Positions 1 to 8,345 of a stretch of DNA of 64,000 bases are shown piece by piece; the first letter of the stretch is position 1; every line of letters begins with the position of its first letter. Source of the DNA: a bacterium (GTDB lineage Bacteria; Armatimonadota; UBA5829). Made by a program: the position numbers and the translations under genes. The notes under the pieces are model-generated. The model was not told the origin of the DNA. It saw nothing but the letters and a program-made list of their open reading frames with translations, and did not search any database. The stretch is from NCBI GenBank assembly GCA_021371935.1, contig JAJFVF010000012.1:1-64000 (forward strand). The letters run 5' to 3'.

Positions 1-191
<191 letters not shown>

Positions 192-278
192 ATTTTGCAA
201 TTATTAACTTAAGGCAAGTATACGAGTTCGCATCAATCTGCAATTGTCAATGGAATGATTGATAACTGAATACGCTTT

Positions 279-394
<116 letters not shown>

Positions 395-401
395 CTAAAT
401 T

Positions 402-434
402 AAAAGCCTCCAGCATTGAGCTGGAGGCTTTTAT
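402..434 (+). terminator. Intrinsic terminator of the rRNA operon
   Basis: A perfect 13-bp inverted repeat (aaaagcctccagc with gctggaggctttt) around a 5-nt loop, ending in a T tract. It sits directly after 5S rRNA. The A-rich left arm makes it potentially bidirectional, so it could also end the convergent alcohol dehydrogenase transcript. Confidence 0.9.
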
Positions 435-491
435 ACATTTCCAGAAATTGAGACTGTCTCACATAAACTCTGGGGACTGCCTCATTCTCAT

Positions 492-1616
492 TTATTGCCC
501 GTCCAATGCAGAAAAAAATAGTTCCTTTGCGAAATCATCCGTCACCTCGACAGGGTTGGTGATCCTGTGGCTGCCATAGCGGTTCATCGCTTCGCAGATG
601 CCACTCCAGTCCGACTCTTTCAGCCCGAACTGTGCCAGGTTGCTGGAAAAACCAGCGGCCTTACACAACTCAATCAGACGAAATGCGACATCATCGCAGC
701 CCATGGCATTCTTTACTTCATTATATGTACCGGGCAATAAGCGTTCGTTCAGCCTGATCACATGCGGAAGCAGTGCCGCCACTGCTTCGGAGTGCCTTAT
801 TCCAGCAACAATGCATATAGCGGGCGCAAGGCTGTGAGACGCTCCAAGACCCATCTGCATCGCAAGACCCGCAAGATAACTGCCAAGTAGGCACGCCAGC
901 CTTGCATCGAGATTATCCGGATCATTCTGACTTTCAGGCAGGCCATTGCATAACTCTTGAATGCTTGCAAGAGCAATGTGCCGCGTATATGCAGTCGATT
1001 TTCTCGACACTGCGCTTTCGATCGCGTGAGAGAATGCATCCATAGCCGTAAGCGTGGTGAAATATCTGGGCAGTGACACAGTCAGTTCAGGGTCGAGTAT
1101 AACGATATCCGGCGTCATCATCGGATCAGATATGCTGCGTTTGATCTGAAGATGTTCATTTGTCAAAACCGATACGCGCGTCGCTTCGGAGCCTGTACCG
1201 GCTGTTGTCGGCGCAAAGACCTGTGCGATAGGGGGATTGACTATCTCACGTCGTTTGAGTTGATAATCCTCAGTATAGCCATCGTTGGTTGCCATGACTG
1301 CGGCAGCTTTGGCTGTGTCCATCACGCTTCCACCCCCAACAGCAATAATTACATCAGCTGAAAACTGTCTTGCCTGCTCGGCAAGCGCATCCACCATTTC
1401 GATAGTTGGCTCATGCTTGATCGGGTCGGCCACCAGACAATCGCTTTTCAGGCCAAAGAGTTGGTCTGCAAGTGTATCAATGAGCTTTGAGCCATGAAGA
1501 TGCTCACCGGTCACAACTATCGCCTTGCGCCCCACCCTGGCAGCTTCCACGGCAGTCTTTGAAAACGCGCCTGCTCCACAGTGCGTGATTTTCGGGCTTG
1601 TTATATCGAATGACAT
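492..1616 (-). CDS. Iron-containing alcohol dehydrogenase family protein
   Basis: A 374-residue NAD(P)-dependent, metal-dependent dehydrogenase of the Fe-ADH (type III) family, cytosolic. The N-terminal Rossmann-like half carries a GGGS motif near residues 94-97 with SVMD after it. The C-terminal helical half has the metal-site pattern: DAFSHAIE (Asp and His ligands), GASHSLAP and RHSEA. The substrate cannot be told from sequence; relatives act on primary alcohols, glycerol or lactaldehyde. The start is the ATG at 1616, preceded by ggaggggag at a good distance. An in-frame TTG at 1631 overlaps that ribosome binding site and is not used. It is transcribed divergently from thioredoxin reductase. 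Confidence 0.9.
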   Translation of the reverse strand: MSFDITSPKITHCGAGAFSKTAVEAARVGRKAIVVTGEHLHGSKLIDTLADQLFGLKSDCLVADPIKHEPTIEMVDALAEQARQFSADVIIAVGGGSVMDTAKAAAVMATNDGYTEDYQLKRREIVNPPIAQVFAPTTAGTGSEATRVSVLTNEHLQIKRSISDPMMTPDIVILDPELTVSLPRYFTTLTAMDAFSHAIESAVSRKSTAYTRHIALASIQELCNGLPESQNDPDNLDARLACLLGSYLAGLAMQMGLGASHSLAPAICIVAGIRHSEAVAALLPHVIRLNERLLPGTYNEVKNAMGCDDVAFRLIELCKAAGFSSNLAQFGLKESDWSGICEAMNRYGSHRITNPVEVTDDFAKELFFSALDGQ

Positions 1617-1651
1617 ATTTCTCCCCTCCAAACCAGGAAATTATATCACTT

Positions 1652-1680
1652 TTGCAGGAGGACGGTATTGTCTGTATAAT
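1652..1680 (+). promoter_or_regulatory. Probable sigma70-type promoter for thioredoxin reductase
   Basis: A perfect -10 hexamer TATAAT lies at 1675-1680. A weak -35 (TTGCAG, 1652-1657) lies 17 bp upstream. Transcription would start near 1687, only 10-25 nt before the apparent start of the reductase, and after the in-frame stop at 1688-1690. Confidence 0.6.
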
Positions 1681-1702
1681 AGAGGTGTGACTACAAAGGG
1701 GG

Positions 1703-2647
1703 ATAACTGACACGTACGACGTAATTGTTCTTGGCGGAGGTCCTGCCGGTCTGACGGCTGGCATATATGCATCCAGGGCAAGGCTATCTACGCTCCTGGT
1801 GGAGAAAAACTACCCTGGCGGGCAGTTGATGATGTGCGAAAGCATCGAAAACTACCCTGGCTTCGCAGCGACATCCTCCGGTTACGACCTTTCCAACGCA
1901 ATGCGCGAGCAGGCTGAAAAATTCGGTATGAAGACCAGGATCGCCGAGATCGACCGCATAGACCTGTCAGGCGATATCAAAGTACTCCACTCCGCCGACG
2001 GTGAGCAGATCAGGGGAAAAACCGTGATCCTGAGCCTTGGCGCCAAACCCAGGAGTCTCGGTGTGCCCGGCGAAAAGGAATTTCTCGGCAGGGGAGTGTC
2101 ATACTGTGCATTATGCGATGGCGCATTTTTCAAGGGCAAGAAACTGGCCGTTATCGGTGGTGGGGACACGGCGGTGGAGGACAGCGTGTTCCTCACCCGA
2201 TATGCTTCAGAGGTCTCGATTATCCATAGACGAGACAAACTCCGTGCCCAGCGCATCATTCAGGAGCGAGCATTATCGCACCCTGTGATAAACGTGCATT
2301 GGAATAGCATAGTAAAGGGTATCGGAGGGACCGACACTGTCGATCATCTGGTATTGGAGAATGTTGTTACAAGACAGACTGTAGAGATGCCGGTCGATGG
2401 AGTATTTATCCTTATCGGCCTCGACCCGAACACAAAAATGCTCGATGGTCAGATCAATCTGGATGAGAACGGCTACATCATTACAGATGAGAATATGCAG
2501 ACAAATATCCCCGGAGTATTCGCGGCGGGTGATGTTCGCCATAAACTGCTGCGACAGATAGTGACAGCCTGCGCGGACGGCGCGATAGCGGCCACCGCTG
2601 CCGAAAAGTATATCGAGTCCAGGCAGGGGTTAGGCAGCAAGCAGTAG
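1703..2647 (+). CDS. trxB: Thioredoxin-disulfide reductase, start codon non-canonical
   Basis: A flavoprotein that reduces thioredoxin with NADPH. Seen in order: the N-terminal FAD-binding GGGPAG, the redox-active CALC followed by DG near residue 135, the NADPH-binding GGGDTA and the C-terminal AAGDVR FAD motif. About 314 residues, the usual length. The oddity is the start. The reading frame for the whole FAD motif is intact back to a stop at 1688-1690, yet no ATG, GTG or TTG occurs in frame between 1691 and 1798. The ribosome-binding-like aaaggggg at 1695-1702 is followed by ATA (1703) and ACG (1712). The GTG at 1799 is far inside the fold. Either a rare start codon is used, or one G too many in the run at 1698-1702 hides a GTG start at 1686. 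Identity is certain; the first residues are not. Confidence 0.88.
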   Translation: MTDTYDVIVLGGGPAGLTAGIYASRARLSTLLVEKNYPGGQLMMCESIENYPGFAATSSGYDLSNAMREQAEKFGMKTRIAEIDRIDLSGDIKVLHSADGEQIRGKTVILSLGAKPRSLGVPGEKEFLGRGVSYCALCDGAFFKGKKLAVIGGGDTAVEDSVFLTRYASEVSIIHRRDKLRAQRIIQERALSHPVINVHWNSIVKGIGGTDTVDHLVLENVVTRQTVEMPVDGVFILIGLDPNTKMLDGQINLDENGYIITDENMQTNIPGVFAAGDVRHKLLRQIVTACADGAIAATAAEKYIESRQGLGSKQ

Positions 2648-2675
2648 GCGGCAGAGTAGAATCAGCCGGTTCATC

Positions 2676-4124
2676 ATGATAAAAACCACACTTCGGAGTG
2701 TGCTCAAGCTGGCGCTGTCTGTTCTGGCAGCAGTAACGGCAGTCGTGCTTGTGGCAGCACTTGCAATACAATATAGAATCCACATTGCCAACGAGTGGCA
2801 GCAATATGTCTATTTGCCTGTAATGAGCGCGCCTCAAAAAGCAGACCGCGTGTTGGTCTTTGCGCCGCATTCGGATGACGAGACCCTCGGTTGCGCAGGG
2901 ATGATTGCAAAGGCTGTCGAGAACGGGGCAAGTGTGCATGTCACGTTGATTACCAATGGCGATGGTTTTAGGTTCGCGGTCGGCAGAGCATACAAAACTT
3001 TAAGAGTCACTCCGAAAAAGTGTGTCACTTTTGCTTACAGGAGACAAAAAGAGACTCTGGGTGCACTCTCCAGTCTGGGCGTTCCGCCTGAGCGGGTTAC
3101 GTTTCTCGGGTATCCTGACAGGGGCATTGTCCAGATGTGGACAAAGTACTGGGACAGGGACACTCTTTATCTTTCCCATGCGACCAAGTCCATGCATTCT
3201 CCCTACACCGATTCGCTGACCAGATATGCTCCATACTGCGGTGAGGCGCTGATGGATGACGTAATGCATGTTTTGGAGCGCGATAGGCCCACCGATGTAT
3301 ATCTGCCTCACCCACTGGATAATCACCCCGATCACTATGCCACCTATTGCTTTGTAGCAGCAGCTATCGAGCAGCTTATATCTGAGCATCGCGACTTCGC
3401 AAAAAAAATCAGGCTCCACACGTACCTGGTCCATAGAGGCGACTGGCCGGTTCCGAAGGGCTATCACCCCAAAGATCCGCTGGCTCCGCCATATGCAATG
3501 GCATCTGGTGACACTCGGTGGAAGTCGCTGCCATTGGGACCGCAGGTCGCCAAGCTCAAACGAAAGGCCATCGGCGAGTACAAGACCCAGACGGCTGTCG
3601 AGAAAAGCTTCATGATGAGCTTTGCCCGAGGCAATGAGATATTCGGCGATGTGCCGGATCGCAAAGTGAACAGGGTCGAGTCATGGCAAATTGCTGTAGA
3701 CGGCAACCCCGATGACTGGCGAGGAATACCCCAGGCAGTGGTGGACCCGGTCGGCGATTATGTTATGGCGAGCCTGAGCAAGGGCGGTGACGTGCGTGCT
3801 ATATACCTGTGCTCAGACAATGACTATCTTTACGTGCGCATCGACTGCGCAAAGAAGCTCTCGAAACAGGTGAGGTACACGATCAATGTCCGCGGGATCA
3901 GCGACACGGACTCGGATGACTGGTATACGGTCTCAATCAAACCTCCGCGCAGATGCACCCCAAAAGACACTCACTGGGCATACAAAAACAACGTGCTGGA
4001 GGTCGCAGTGCCGTTGAGCAAACTGCGCCTGGATGAAGACATGTTTATCCAGGTCAAGACCATGACTATGAAAATGACTGTTGACCAGACGGGCTGGCAC
4101 GCCGTAGAGTTTGGCGCTGACTAA
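2676..4124 (+). CDS. Membrane-anchored LmbE/PIG-L family deacetylase with CBM9-like C-terminal domain
   Basis: 482 residues. Residues about 10-33 form one hydrophobic anchor, so the protein is probably tethered on the outer face. The central domain is LmbE/PIG-L-like: PHSDDE near residue 64 and HPDH near 216 supply the zinc ligands and the catalytic Asp known from N-acetylglucosaminyl deacetylases. From about residue 345 a second domain begins with AVDGNPDDW and a beta-rich stretch typical of CBM9-like sugar-binding modules. A zinc-dependent N-deacetylase acting on an envelope or extracellular glycan is the natural reading; the substrate is unknown. It starts 28 bp after trxB on the same strand but shares no evident function. 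Confidence 0.8.
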   Translation: MIKTTLRSVLKLALSVLAAVTAVVLVAALAIQYRIHIANEWQQYVYLPVMSAPQKADRVLVFAPHSDDETLGCAGMIAKAVENGASVHVTLITNGDGFRFAVGRAYKTLRVTPKKCVTFAYRRQKETLGALSSLGVPPERVTFLGYPDRGIVQMWTKYWDRDTLYLSHATKSMHSPYTDSLTRYAPYCGEALMDDVMHVLERDRPTDVYLPHPLDNHPDHYATYCFVAAAIEQLISEHRDFAKKIRLHTYLVHRGDWPVPKGYHPKDPLAPPYAMASGDTRWKSLPLGPQVAKLKRKAIGEYKTQTAVEKSFMMSFARGNEIFGDVPDRKVNRVESWQIAVDGNPDDWRGIPQAVVDPVGDYVMASLSKGGDVRAIYLCSDNDYLYVRIDCAKKLSKQVRYTINVRGISDTDSDDWYTVSIKPPRRCTPKDTHWAYKNNVLEVAVPLSKLRLDEDMFIQVKTMTMKMTVDQTGWHAVEFGAD

Positions 4125-4563
4125 GCAGACGTAATTTCAGGTTTTGAGTGAAACGAACTGAGCGTGAAATCCAGATTTTTAAGCGTGGAGAGTTCGTTTT
4201 GGCTGTTTTTTTATTAGTTATTGGTTATTAGTTGTTAGTGACTGGTTGTGTGACTGCCAACCGGCTGTATCAAAATCGACTATTCCTTCCTTGTTCATTC
4301 TCAGAGAAAATTTCCCTCTCATAATAACAGTACGACAACTCGGGCAAAATGTGATGAAATGGCCGGTACATTTCAGCTAAATGTTGTTCATGGGTTGTGA
4401 ATACAGGAGATTGGTGTTGGGGTGAGTGTGCCCGGCGGATTCGGCAGCGGAGCTTGGCTTTAGTGTTCGGCTTACACGTTATTTACTGCTACCGAATAAC
4501 GAAAGCGCATACAGGGGATGAATATCCCAAATAACATAGGCCCGGGATTCAAATCCCGGACCA
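4125..4563. other. Intergenic region with heptamer repeats and small hairpins
   Basis: No gene is seen. Positions 4213-4247 hold five tandem degenerate heptamers (ATTAGTT, ATTGGTT, ATTAGTT, GTTAGTG, ACTGGTT). A perfect 8-bp hairpin (ccgggatt / aatcccgg) lies near 4543-4560 and may help end the minus-strand gene at 4564. Its arms resemble a tRNA T-arm, but no tRNA body is present. Confidence 0.5.
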
Positions 4564-4938
4564 TCAGGACTGCCAAAAATAGAGAAAGTCTATCTTGTGT
4601 TCCTCGTTGAAATGTACCAAATAGTAGCACGATGGCAATATTTTACTATAACGAACCAACTTGCCACCTTGAGGGATCAAATTGATTGGAATGTCGGGAA
4701 GCATCGTTTTATCATTACGATTCAGAACTATCGGAGTACTGTCCCAGAGATAGTTTGCCTGAGTTTCTGTCATACCGTAATCCAGCAAATTTTGTACACG
4801 TAATAATTCAATGCTGCTTTTGCACGTTTCCAAGCTGAAAAACAAATAAAGAACCAATCCAGTGAAGAGTATGCCTAATAAATAGATTTTGAGTTTACTA
4901 GAGCTGACCTTTGGGATGTTGCCCACATTTTCTTCCAT
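4564..4938 (-). CDS. Hypothetical single-pass membrane protein
   Basis: 124 residues with no family I recognise. A short charged N-terminus precedes one clear transmembrane helix (about residues 17-36, rich in Leu, Ile, Phe), then an approximately 85-residue soluble part that would lie outside the membrane. The soluble part ends in an aromatic stretch (YLVHFNEEH, DFLYFW). It is followed in its own direction by no gene for 2.4 kb, and is 57 bp downstream of another small membrane protein. Possibly a recent or lineage-specific gene. Confidence 0.55.
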   Translation of the reverse strand: MEENVGNIPKVSSSKLKIYLLGILFTGLVLYLFFSLETCKSSIELLRVQNLLDYGMTETQANYLWDSTPIVLNRNDKTMLPDIPINLIPQGGKLVRYSKILPSCYYLVHFNEEHKIDFLYFWQS

Positions 4939-4995
4939 TTCTGATTCTCCATTTGCAGCTTATGCTTCATTTACTATTTGAGTAAAAGCACGTGT

Positions 4996-5223
4996 CTACT
5001 CACCTTTTTCTTTCGTTTCTAGAGCAGAAATAAAAAGTGCCACACCTGATATAAATATCAAATATGGCGACCGTTGGTCACATGCTCCTAGAGTCGCCAT
5101 ACCGAAGCCAATTCCAAAAACTAAGAACGCTAATAATAGCCGCAAATTTCTGCGCTTTTTTATACCGAACGCTATACAGCAAGCTGCAGACATGGACAAC
5201 GCGAATTTATCGATCCAATCCAT
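4996..5223 (-). CDS. Hypothetical small membrane protein, two transmembrane segments
   Basis: 75 residues: a first hydrophobic helix (about 7-21), a basic loop IKKRRNLR, and one or two further hydrophobic helices (about 29-46 and 52-66), ending in a charged tail. It begins 12 bp downstream of the slipin stop on the same strand, so it is probably co-transcribed with the slipin. No family recognised. Confidence 0.5.
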   Translation of the reverse strand: MDWIDKFALSMSAACCIAFGIKKRRNLRLLLAFLVFGIGFGMATLGACDQRSPYLIFISGVALFISALETKEKGE

Positions 5224-5235
5224 TATGCTGGTGCC

Positions 5236-6012
5236 CTATTCCTTTTTCGCCCCAAGAACATCTGCAGCCTTCATAAACGAAGTCAGCAGGTCAATAGGTA
5301 CAGGGAAGACGATTGTAGAGTTGTGTTCAGCGCCTACCTCAGTAAGGGTCTGCAAGAACCTAAGCTGCAGAGCCTGAGGGTTCTGGCTGATGATTGCTGC
5401 TGCATCTGCGAGTTTCTGCGCTGCCTGGAACTCACCCTCGGCGTTGATGACCTTTGCACGGCGCTCGCGCTCGGTCTCGGCCTGGTTCGCCATGGCGCGC
5501 TTCATAGTCTCAGGCAGACTGACGTCTCGCACCTGCACGCCGGTCACTTTGATGCCCCAAGGCTCTGTGGCCTCGTCGATTATGGTCTGCAGGTGCATGT
5601 TGACCTTCTCGCGCTCGGAGAGCAGTTCGTCAAGCTCCGCCTGACCGATTACGGAGCGCAGTGCAGTCTGAGCCTGCAGCGATGTTGCCCTGATCCAGTT
5701 CTCGACCTTGGTAATCGCGTTCTCGGCGTTCACCACCTGGAAGAAGACTACTGCATCCACCATCACCGACACGTTGTCGCGGGTGATGATCTCCTGCTTG
5801 GGCACATCCATCGTGATGACGCGGGTGTCGATCACGATCATCTTGTCGATTATCGGCCAGACGAACCTGATCCCCGGCAGTTTGACATGATCGAACCGCC
5901 CGAACCGCAGCAGCACGCCTCTGTCCCATTCACGGATTATGCGGATCGAGCTGAGCAGCACGATAACCACAAAGAAGATAATTACACCAAGAAAAGCGCT
6001 TAAAGCCTGCAT
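5236..6012 (-). CDS. Slipin family (SPFH/stomatin-like) membrane protein
   Basis: 258 residues. An N-terminal membrane anchor (about 5-24) precedes the SPFH/band-7 domain, recognisable by REWDRGVLLRFGRF, the PGIRFVWP segment and MDVPKQEIITRDNV. A C-terminal helical region (AMANQAETERERRAKVI) is the usual oligomerising coiled coil. Slipins form large membrane scaffolds and bacterial ones pair with an NfeD protease. Exactly such a gene lies upstream on the same strand, which makes the assignment firm. Its role is likely in membrane protein quality control or microdomain organisation. Confidence 0.92.
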   Translation of the reverse strand: MQALSAFLGVIIFFVVIVLLSSIRIIREWDRGVLLRFGRFDHVKLPGIRFVWPIIDKMIVIDTRVITMDVPKQEIITRDNVSVMVDAVVFFQVVNAENAITKVENWIRATSLQAQTALRSVIGQAELDELLSEREKVNMHLQTIIDEATEPWGIKVTGVQVRDVSLPETMKRAMANQAETERERRAKVINAEGEFQAAQKLADAAAIISQNPQALQLRFLQTLTEVGAEHNSTIVFPVPIDLLTSFMKAADVLGAKKE

Positions 6013-6069
6013 TTGTTTCCTCCGAAATTGTTATTAGTTTTTCGAGGTAATTGCAAAAGTCATCAACCA

Positions 6070-6149
6070 TGTCATTTCGAGCGCAGCGAGAAATCTGCTG
6101 TTACAGCGTTAGGTTCAAAGCAGATTCCTCACATTCGTTCGGAATGACA
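6070..6149. repeat. 80-bp inverted-repeat element (tgtcattTCGAG type)
   Basis: An imperfect palindrome whose ends begin tgtcatttcgagc on one side and, on the complement, tgtcattccgaac, each running into an aatctgct inner arm. The element lies between the slipin and NfeD genes without breaking either. Repeats of this look are widespread in bacterial genomes as non-autonomous elements. Only one copy is in this window. Confidence 0.65.
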
Positions 6150-6252
6150 AAGATTAAGACGTTCTCTCGTTTTGCAATTGGCTCTTTTGCTATTGGTTGT
6201 TAGTGGGATCAGCATTATCCAACATACCGGACTAATCACTAAGAACCAATAA

Positions 6253-7554
6253 CTAATCACTCTCATGCTTTCGCACGGTGAGTTTGAGACCGGACATGGA
6301 CACCACATACACACTCTCGCCCTTTGATATGACGCCATGTTCGCTGGTGGCACTCCAGAGTGAGCCGTCAACAAATATCTCGCCTGTCGGGTCAAGGTCT
6401 GTCCTTGCTTCGCCTATATGTCCAACGACACCTTCCCTGCCCGACACATATGGCCGCCTCATAGCCCTGATTCCAAGGCTGATTACAAAGAAGAAAAATG
6501 CGCCGGTGACCAGAGCCACGGCAATTAGCACCCATAATGAAACCATAAAACCCTCCGACGACCGGAACAACATCATAAGCCCGAAAAACAGACTGACTAC
6601 TCCACCCACCGACAACACCCCATGCGTTGGTGTGAACAGATCGATCATAAACAGCACTATAGCCAGGCCGATGAATGCAAAGCCCGCAGTGTTCACCGGG
6701 ACCACTGAGTATGAATATAGCAGCAGCAGGACTGCGATCGAGCCGAGCACACCCGGAAATATTGCGCCGGGGTTGGCAAGCTCGTAGATGATGCCGTACA
6801 TCGCGATCATGGTCAGAAACAATGTGACATACGGATTGCTCAAAAAGTGCAGGAACGAGTCCAGCATGCCCATCGGCATCTCTTTGAGCGGAGCATCGGC
6901 TGTGTGAAGCGTGACTATCGCGCCGCCTGTTTTTACTTTACGACCATCTATCTTTTTCATGAGCTGCGGTGTGTCTTCTGCAACATAGTCGATCACGTTC
7001 TTTTTCAGGGCGGCTGAAGCTGTCAGTGTGGCAGCCTCACGCACTGCCGAGGCTGCCCAGTCTGCATTGCGACCCCGTTTCTCGGCTATCGATCGCGCAT
7101 ATTCGGATGTATAATTTACTTGCTTTCTTTTTAAGGTTTCGTCCGTTTTTTCGGCTTCGCCGCTTGGGCTGATGCTCACGGGCGTGGCTGCCCCTATGCT
7201 GCTGCCGGGTGACATTGCCGCCACGTCAGCCGCCATTGTGATTAGCGCCCCAGCCGAAGCTGCCCATGCCCCGCTCGGCGAAACATATACAATCACGGGA
7301 ATCTTGGCTGCGAAGAACGACTTCACGATCTTTTGCATGGATGAGAGCAGCCCGCCGGGTGTGTCCATCACGATCAGTACTGCCTGCGCGCCTTCTGACT
7401 GGGCTCTGTCGATGCCGTCGCTGATGTAATCTGCTACAGCGGGGTCGATCTGGCCGTCTAAGTGCAGGACGTAGATGGGCGCGACTTTCGCCGCATGCGC
7501 GGCAAGAGGAAATAGAAACAGCAATATCGTTATCAGTATGATAGAGCGCTTCAT
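6253..7554 (-). CDS. NfeD family membrane-bound ClpP-class serine protease
   Basis: About 433 residues. A signal peptide (about 1-22) leads into a ClpP-like domain with GGLLSSM and the nucleophile region GAWAASAGA; a downstream KKNVID segment holds a candidate catalytic Lys. Several transmembrane helices follow (about 230-350). The C-terminus is an NfeD OB-fold (GVVGHIGEARTDL through SGLKLTV). NfeD proteases cleave membrane-associated proteins with slipin partners; the slipin gene follows 240 bp downstream on the same strand. The ATG at 7554 is preferred over an in-frame TTG six bases upstream because MKRSIIL gives a normal signal peptide. Confidence 0.92.
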   Translation of the reverse strand: MKRSIILITILLFLFPLAAHAAKVAPIYVLHLDGQIDPAVADYISDGIDRAQSEGAQAVLIVMDTPGGLLSSMQKIVKSFFAAKIPVIVYVSPSGAWAASAGALITMAADVAAMSPGSSIGAATPVSISPSGEAEKTDETLKRKQVNYTSEYARSIAEKRGRNADWAASAVREAATLTASAALKKNVIDYVAEDTPQLMKKIDGRKVKTGGAIVTLHTADAPLKEMPMGMLDSFLHFLSNPYVTLFLTMIAMYGIIYELANPGAIFPGVLGSIAVLLLLYSYSVVPVNTAGFAFIGLAIVLFMIDLFTPTHGVLSVGGVVSLFFGLMMLFRSSEGFMVSLWVLIAVALVTGAFFFFVISLGIRAMRRPYVSGREGVVGHIGEARTDLDPTGEIFVDGSLWSATSEHGVISKGESVYVVSMSGLKLTVRKHESD

Positions 7555-7615
7555 ATTCAATAAGTTTCTATATGCAGGGCAATAAGTCCTTTATCTGCAA
7601 ACTAAAAGAGGCCGA

Positions 7616-8197
7616 TCAGGATTCAAACATAGGTTGATTATTCTTCCACCTTTGCATAGCAGTTATCTCCTTGTTGGATGTCTTAATCACTATGGATGCC
7701 TGACTTCGCAAGTCGGGATTGGAGCTTTTTGTCAGCAGCAGCAAAGAAGCATCCTTTGCACGCTGAAGATAATCGAGCATAACATCGACAAACTCCGCAT
7801 CGAAGTGGCGAATGTTGGCCTGCATCAGCCTTCTGAAATCCACATTTGAGTTTGCACAGTATTCGTTTATCTGCCTGCCGGTCATTTGGCTATACCAGAG
7901 TTCGAGCTTTTTGTTTAGATCATATTGTTCATGCCTGATATTATCCGAGAGCTGCCTTAGCCCGGTATCCATGGTGTATTTCACTTCCACTTCGGCCAGA
8001 GCCTGAGTATCGCTGTGGAGCTGATACATCGATATCATGTAACGCAGATCGAACTCGACTCCTGACAGTTTGTTCAAAGAGGAAAGCGACCTCAAATCAC
8101 TGCCTGGAGGCCGTGTTCCCACTTGACACTCTTCACATATTGCCATAAGAGGAACGGAGCACATTATGACTGTAAGCAGCAATGCCGTTCTCATCAT
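7616..8197 (-). CDS. Secreted DUF305-like protein
   Basis: About 193 residues after choosing the ATG at 8197, which is preceded by aggag at 5 bp and opens a clear signal peptide (MMRTALLLTVIMCSVPL). The mature part is helical with two DUF305-like blocks: FDLRYMISMY with LRQLSDNIRHEQYDLNKKLELWY, then FVDVMLDYLQRAKDA with LRSQASIVIKTSNKEITAMQRW. The usual HH metal pair of DUF305 proteins is largely absent (MISMY and MLDYL replace MIxHH), so metal binding is doubtful. Function unknown; DUF305 proteins are often found with envelope or metal stress genes. Confidence 0.65.
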   Translation of the reverse strand: MMRTALLLTVIMCSVPLMAICEECQVGTRPPGSDLRSLSSLNKLSGVEFDLRYMISMYQLHSDTQALAEVEVKYTMDTGLRQLSDNIRHEQYDLNKKLELWYSQMTGRQINEYCANSNVDFRRLMQANIRHFDAEFVDVMLDYLQRAKDASLLLLTKSSNPDLRSQASIVIKTSNKEITAMQRWKNNQPMFES

Positions 8198-8345
8198 ACC
8201 ACTCCTGATTGCACGAATTGTGACACGTAATGTACTTTCCCGTGCGTAGATATGGGCAATCGAATTTACATGAAATCCACTAATCAATTGACCGAATTAG
8301 CGCTAAATCGGCTATTATAGATAATATACAGTCTTGGAGGCATTC

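Noticed and set aside
4538-4563. tRNA-like segment (ggattcaaatccc with acca after it)
   Set aside because: It is a perfect 8-bp hairpin with a 2-nt loop. No D-arm, anticodon arm or acceptor partner is found upstream.
5323-6003. 226-codon plus-strand open frame opposite the slipin gene
   Set aside because: It mirrors the slipin coding pattern, with Leu/Asp/His-rich sequence and no recognisable domain.
8288-8345. Possible TPP riboswitch before thiM
   Set aside because: The leader is under 60 nt and contains neither the CUGAGA nor the ACCUGA core.
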